Source: Oscillospiraceae bacterium (GTDB lineage Bacteria > Bacillota_A > Clostridia > Oscillospirales > Oscillospiraceae). From it: a DNA stretch of 15,217 bases. The notes beneath the pieces were generated by a model that saw only the letters and a program-made list of their open reading frames with translations, was not told where the DNA came from and ran no database searches. The stretch lies in NCBI GenBank assembly GCA_017540945.1, contig JAFYAB010000012.1:1-15217 (forward strand). Direction: 5' to 3'. The position numbers and the translations under genes are program-made. Positions 12,601 to 15,217 of the stretch are shown piece after piece. Position 1 is the stretch's first letter. Each line of letters opens with the position of its first letter.

Positions 12601-15217
12601 GCCCGCTTCCATCCGCCGCGTCACCATCAAGGACGTGAACGGCAAGGCGTTCGATCCCGAGGCCAAATACGCAGTCGTCACCAACAACTTCTGCGCCGCC
12701 GGCGGCGACACCTATTACGCCTTCAAGGCCGCCTCCTCCCAGTTCGACACCGGCATCCCCATGGACGAAGCGCTGATGGAGTTCATCAAGGAGCCCACCT
12801 TCCTGAACAGCTACATCAGCGACTTCTACGCCGAGCCCCAGGGCCGCATCACCATCAAGAACGGCTTTGAGGACGTGCAGGATCCCGGCAAGTACTACTA
12901 CGCTCCCGTCTACTGGGCTTATGACCATGAGCCCCAGATCACCGGCGGCAAGACCGACACCCTCTTCGGCGTCAAGGACCCCTGCACCCGCGAGCAGATC
13001 GTGACCTTCCTGTGGAAGGCCTACGGCGCGGAGCAGCCCACCAACACCGATAACCCCTTCACCGAGGACGTCAAGGAAGGCAAGTATTACTTCAAGGCGG
13101 TCATGTGGGCCAAGGAGAAGGGCATCACCGGCGGCGTAACCAACACGAAGTTCGGCGTCGGCAAGCCCTGCACCCGTGAGCAGGCGGTGACCTTCCTGTG
13201 GAAGGCGGCAGGCGCGCCGGAGCCCAAGCTGACCGAGAACCCCTTCGAGGACGTGGTTCCCGGCAAGTATTACTACAAGGCAGTGCTCTGGGCCTTTGAG
13301 AACGGCGTCACCGGCGGCGTCAGCGAGACGAAGTTCGGCGTCGGAAAGACCTGCACCCGCGCCCAGATCGTGACCTTCCTCTATGCTGCCCTGGCCAAGG
13401 AGCACAGCTTTGAGTTCCTGGTGACCTCCGACCTCCACGGCCAGATCTTCGCCACCGACTACACCCTGCCCTATGAAAACTCCGGCACCTACAGCCGCGG
13501 CCTGACCCGCGTGGCCACCTACATCAAGGAGCAGAAGGTCGCCTTCGGCGAGAACCTCTACGTGGTGGACATGGGCGACACCTTCCAGGGCGCGCCTCTG
13601 ACCTACCACTACGCCTTTGACAAGCCCGAGGAAAAGGACCCCGCCATCCTGGCCTTCCGCACCATCGGCTACGATATGTGGGTCGTGGGCAACCACGAGT
13701 TCAACTACGGCCTGGACATTCTGACCCGGCAGATGGACTACGCCGTCTCCGAGAGCACCGAGTCCGAAAAACAGCTGACCATCTCCATGGCCAACTACCT
13801 GAAGGCCGAGACCAACAACGACGAGACCAAGGACTGGGCCACCTGGAGAGACGTGGCGCCCTACGTCATCAAGGACTTTGGCGGCTGCAAGGTGGCCGTC
13901 ATCGGCTTCGGCAACCCCAACGTGCCCAAGTGGGACGTGCCCGCCAACTGGGAGGGCATCTACTTCGCCAACATCATCGAGACCTACAAGCACTATGAGG
14001 CCGAGATGCTGGAGCAGGCCGACATGATCGTGGTCGTGGCCCACAGCGGCATCGACTCCGACCCCGGCTCCGACTTCATCCGGGAGCTGGTGGCCTCCAC
14101 CAACACCATCGCCTTCGCCTTCTCCGGCCATGAGCACAGGAACTCCATTACCCCGGTCAAAAATACCGACGGCAAGGAGATCCCCATCCTCTCCCCCTAC
14201 ACCAAGGCCCGCCGCATCGCCCAGGTCAAGGTGGAATGGACCGGCGCGGAAGAGGAGCGCACCATTACCCCCGTGCTGGTGAACATGGAGGGCTACCCCA
14301 TCGACGAGGAGCTGGCGGAGCTGCTGCAGCCCTACGAGACCGAGACCTGGGTGAACTACATGCTCCAGCCCATTGGCAAGGCCCTGGGCGACTACCCCGC
14401 CGCCAACCTGGGCACCGCCCCCTCCGCCTTTATGGATCTGATCAACACCGTTCAGACCTGGGGCGCCTATGACAACAACGGCCAGAACACCCCCGACAAG
14501 ACCGAGGACGACACGCCCGCCATGCTGTCCATCTCCGCGCCTCTGACTTCCGGCGACAAGGCCAATCTGATCGCCGAGGGCGACATCTACCTGGGCGACA
14601 TGTTCGGCCTCTACCGCTTCGAGAACTGGTTCTACCAGATCACCATGAGCGGCGAGGAGGTCCATCAGTGGCTGGAGTTCGCCGCCACCAAGATCCGCGT
14701 GGACGAGGAGGGCGAGCCCTACGTCACCAGCGGCGATCTGACCTACTACGACGTCATTATGGGCGACGGCTTCCACTATGACATTGACGTGAGCAAGCCC
14801 GAGGGCGAGCGTGTGGTCAAGATGACCTACAATGGCCAGCCTGTCGCGGCGGATCAGGCCTTCACCGTGGTCGTCAACAACTACCGCTACAACGGCGGCG
14901 GCAACTACGTCAAGTGGCTCAACGACCACGGCTGCAGCTTTACTGCCAACGACCCCGACCGCATCATCTACTCCACCCAGTACGACATGATCCAGGGCGA
15001 GGACGAGGGCCAGGCCAGAGCCCTGCTGGTCTCCTACATCAAGAAGGAGACCGCCGAGCACGGCGGCATCACTCCATTCATCACTTCCACCTGGACCGTC
15101 CGGAACGGCGCGGCCGAGGAGGAAGGGGTTGTGACCTCCTTCCCCAGCACGGACAACGCCGACATCGAAAAGTACGGCAACATTTTCACCAGCCTGAACG
15201 CTGACGAGCTCTTTGCC
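9602..15217 (+). CDS. Surface-anchored tandem nucleotidase: two 5'-nucleotidase modules, three SLH repeats, one CpdB-like module (3' end outside window)
   Basis: An open frame of 1872 codons runs to the window end. A signal peptide (MKKHLTKRLLALLLTLAMVL..., likely cut after A28) exports it. Module 1 (about 36-560) has metal ligands D44, H46, D82, N114, H230, H259 and H261, the H115/D118 catalytic pair in 'GNHEYD', and a 5'-nucleotidase C domain with 'ETNLGD' (359-364) and 'NGGGVR' (382-387). Module 2 (about 570-1085) repeats this: D579, H581, D611, N643, H644/D647, H752, H782, H784, 'ETNLGD' (879-884), 'NGGGIR' (915-920). Three SLH repeats follow (1089-1142, 1152-1204, 1214-1266), which bind cell-wall polymer. 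Module 3 (from about 1269) has D1277, H1279, D1326, N1364, H1365, H1481, H1510 and H1512, with 'GNHEFN' and 'NNYRYNGGGNY', as in CpdB 2',3'-cyclic phosphodiesterases/3'-nucleotidases. B. subtilis YfkN is the nearest known parallel. It should release phosphate and nucleosides outside the cell. Catalytic activity of each module is inferred. Confidence 0.92.
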   Translation, partial: MKKHLTKRLLALLLTLAMVLSLIPMTFAEDAPKSDDVVVLFTNDIHCGVDQTDSSIGIAGLAKIKKDLEASHDNVVLVDNGDAVQGELIGTISKGEYIIQLMNYVGYDFCAFGNHEYDYTMPQLKKLLNMANAEYLSCNFRYIGEGEDPNAVDVDAYKVVDYDGLKVGYVGITTPESLVKSTPTYFQDEDGNWIYTFCNGGEGQELYNAVQTAVDAARAEGAQVVVALAHLGIDEQSSPWMSTEVIANTTGIDVMLDGHSHSTIERQEVANKDGETVLLSSTGTKLMNVGKLTITQEGEVNTELIKRSDVDGVDPETQSYLEQIEAEFEELKQQVVAHVDYDLLTTNPDTGARMVRMRETNLGDVCADAYRSVLGTDIAFVNGGGVRANIKAGDVTYEQIINVHPYGNMACAVKASGQEILDALEMSARNVSIDEEGNYVGENGGFLHVSGLRFTIVTGIPSSVVVDESKMFVEVAGARRVKDVEVLQEDGSYAPIDPEGEYTLACHNYLLKDCGDGYTMFKDNEFVLDEVKVDNQVLIEYMTSEEFAAHDYSKWDGEGRITILDDDLIGKTVILHTNDTHGALLGFAQVAKVRKDYEARGARVLLVDAGDFSQGTTYVSTNKGAAAAQIMKLTGYDVVTLGNHEFDFGYDQLKQNLEDAELVTVCADVYMKDTGLSAFAPYTMYNLGGPYDWLKIGFFGMETPETQTKVNPGLITELEFGTNENGKFLSGAQNAIAGLKANGADVIIGLVHLGVDDESVPYRSIDLYEQIKDDVDFLIDGHSHTVMTEGPNGEPIQSTGTKASKTAFMNVGCIVIDNDTKAIVDHYLIPLGEDAPVDEEVAAVAQTIMNAVNAEYGAVFAQSAVELNGDKAPGNRNMETNLGDLITDALRWSVMKDMDAETLGVPEDNVVAITNGGGIRAWIHAGDVTMNDVNTVLPFGNTVAVVYVTGAELLEALEASTYCTPGAVGGFPQISGMNIEIDTMKSFDEGELYPASTYHQPASIRRVTIKDVNGKAFDPEAKYAVVTNNFCAAGGDTYYAFKAASSQFDTGIPMDEALMEFIKEPTFLNSYISDFYAEPQGRITIKNGFEDVQDPGKYYYAPVYWAYDHEPQITGGKTDTLFGVKDPCTREQIVTFLWKAYGAEQPTNTDNPFTEDVKEGKYYFKAVMWAKEKGITGGVTNTKFGVGKPCTREQAVTFLWKAAGAPEPKLTENPFEDVVPGKYYYKAVLWAFENGVTGGVSETKFGVGKTCTRAQIVTFLYAALAKEHSFEFLVTSDLHGQIFATDYTLPYENSGTYSRGLTRVATYIKEQKVAFGENLYVVDMGDTFQGAPLTYHYAFDKPEEKDPAILAFRTIGYDMWVVGNHEFNYGLDILTRQMDYAVSESTESEKQLTISMANYLKAETNNDETKDWATWRDVAPYVIKDFGGCKVAVIGFGNPNVPKWDVPANWEGIYFANIIETYKHYEAEMLEQADMIVVVAHSGIDSDPGSDFIRELVASTNTIAFAFSGHEHRNSITPVKNTDGKEIPILSPYTKARRIAQVKVEWTGAEEERTITPVLVNMEGYPIDEELAELLQPYETETWVNYMLQPIGKALGDYPAANLGTAPSAFMDLINTVQTWGAYDNNGQNTPDKTEDDTPAMLSISAPLTSGDKANLIAEGDIYLGDMFGLYRFENWFYQITMSGEEVHQWLEFAATKIRVDEEGEPYVTSGDLTYYDVIMGDGFHYDIDVSKPEGERVVKMTYNGQPVAADQAFTVVVNNYRYNGGGNYVKWLNDHGCSFTANDPDRIIYSTQYDMIQGEDEGQARALLVSYIKKETAEHGGITPFITSTWTVRNGAAEEEGVVTSFPSTDNADIEKYGNIFTSLNADELFA

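Noticed and set aside
9563..15061. Antisense open frame of 1832 codons opposite the nucleotidase gene
   Set aside because: It is in register with the real gene and is open only because TTA, CTA and TCA codons are absent there. The translation is a low-complexity mix of V, H, G, L and D, with no domain.

Overview
The window looks like a piece of chromosome from a GC-rich member of the Clostridia, probably of the Oscillospiraceae type. The inference rests on gene content: HemZ, a clamp-binding Y-family polymerase of the Firmicutes type, the flippase-mazG-HU gene order that recalls the B. subtilis yabM-yabN region, and SLH-anchored surface proteins with repeats of the 'ITGG...FG...CTREQ' kind. 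Codon third positions are strongly G/C. The AT-rich stretches are almost all in the gaps, where clear sigma-A type promoters can be read. No tRNA, rRNA or CRISPR array was seen.

Layout. (1) 1-636, minus strand: an IS200-like, REP-associated tyrosine transposase (RAYT) cut by the window edge, with its own promoter and a REP-like palindrome whose outer bases overlap the -35 box. (2) 648-2156, minus: a Y-family DNA polymerase with a C-terminal beta-clamp motif. (3) About 2157-2571: a gap with back-to-back divergent promoters, one for the polymerase and one for hemZ, the latter with a leader of about 250 bases. (4) 2572-4047, plus: the radical SAM protein HemZ. A perfect consensus promoter lies in its last codons. 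(5) 4060-4262: a MITE-like inverted-repeat element in the gap. (6) 4337-8310, plus: a tight set of nucleoside kinase, MTA/SAH deaminase and a SpoVB/YabM-type flippase. (7) 8382-9434: mazG, then HU, closed by a strong intrinsic terminator. (8) 9602 to the window end: one very large secreted protein, 1872 codons with no stop reached.

How the genes fit together. The large protein has a signal peptide, two 5'-nucleotidase modules, three SLH repeats and then a third, CpdB-like module (2',3'-cyclic nucleotide phosphodiesterase/3'-nucleotidase). It should sit on the cell surface and strip phosphate from nucleotides, much as B. subtilis YfkN does. Inside the cell, the nucleoside kinase, MTA/SAH/adenosine deaminase and MazG NTP pyrophosphatase also act on nucleosides and nucleotides, so nucleotide salvage and housekeeping is a loose common theme; this link is inference. 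The most unusual items are the SLH block placed between catalytic modules, the apparently dead second domain of MazG, the REP palindrome overlapping the transposase promoter, and the inverted-repeat element between a perfect promoter and the nucleoside kinase gene.
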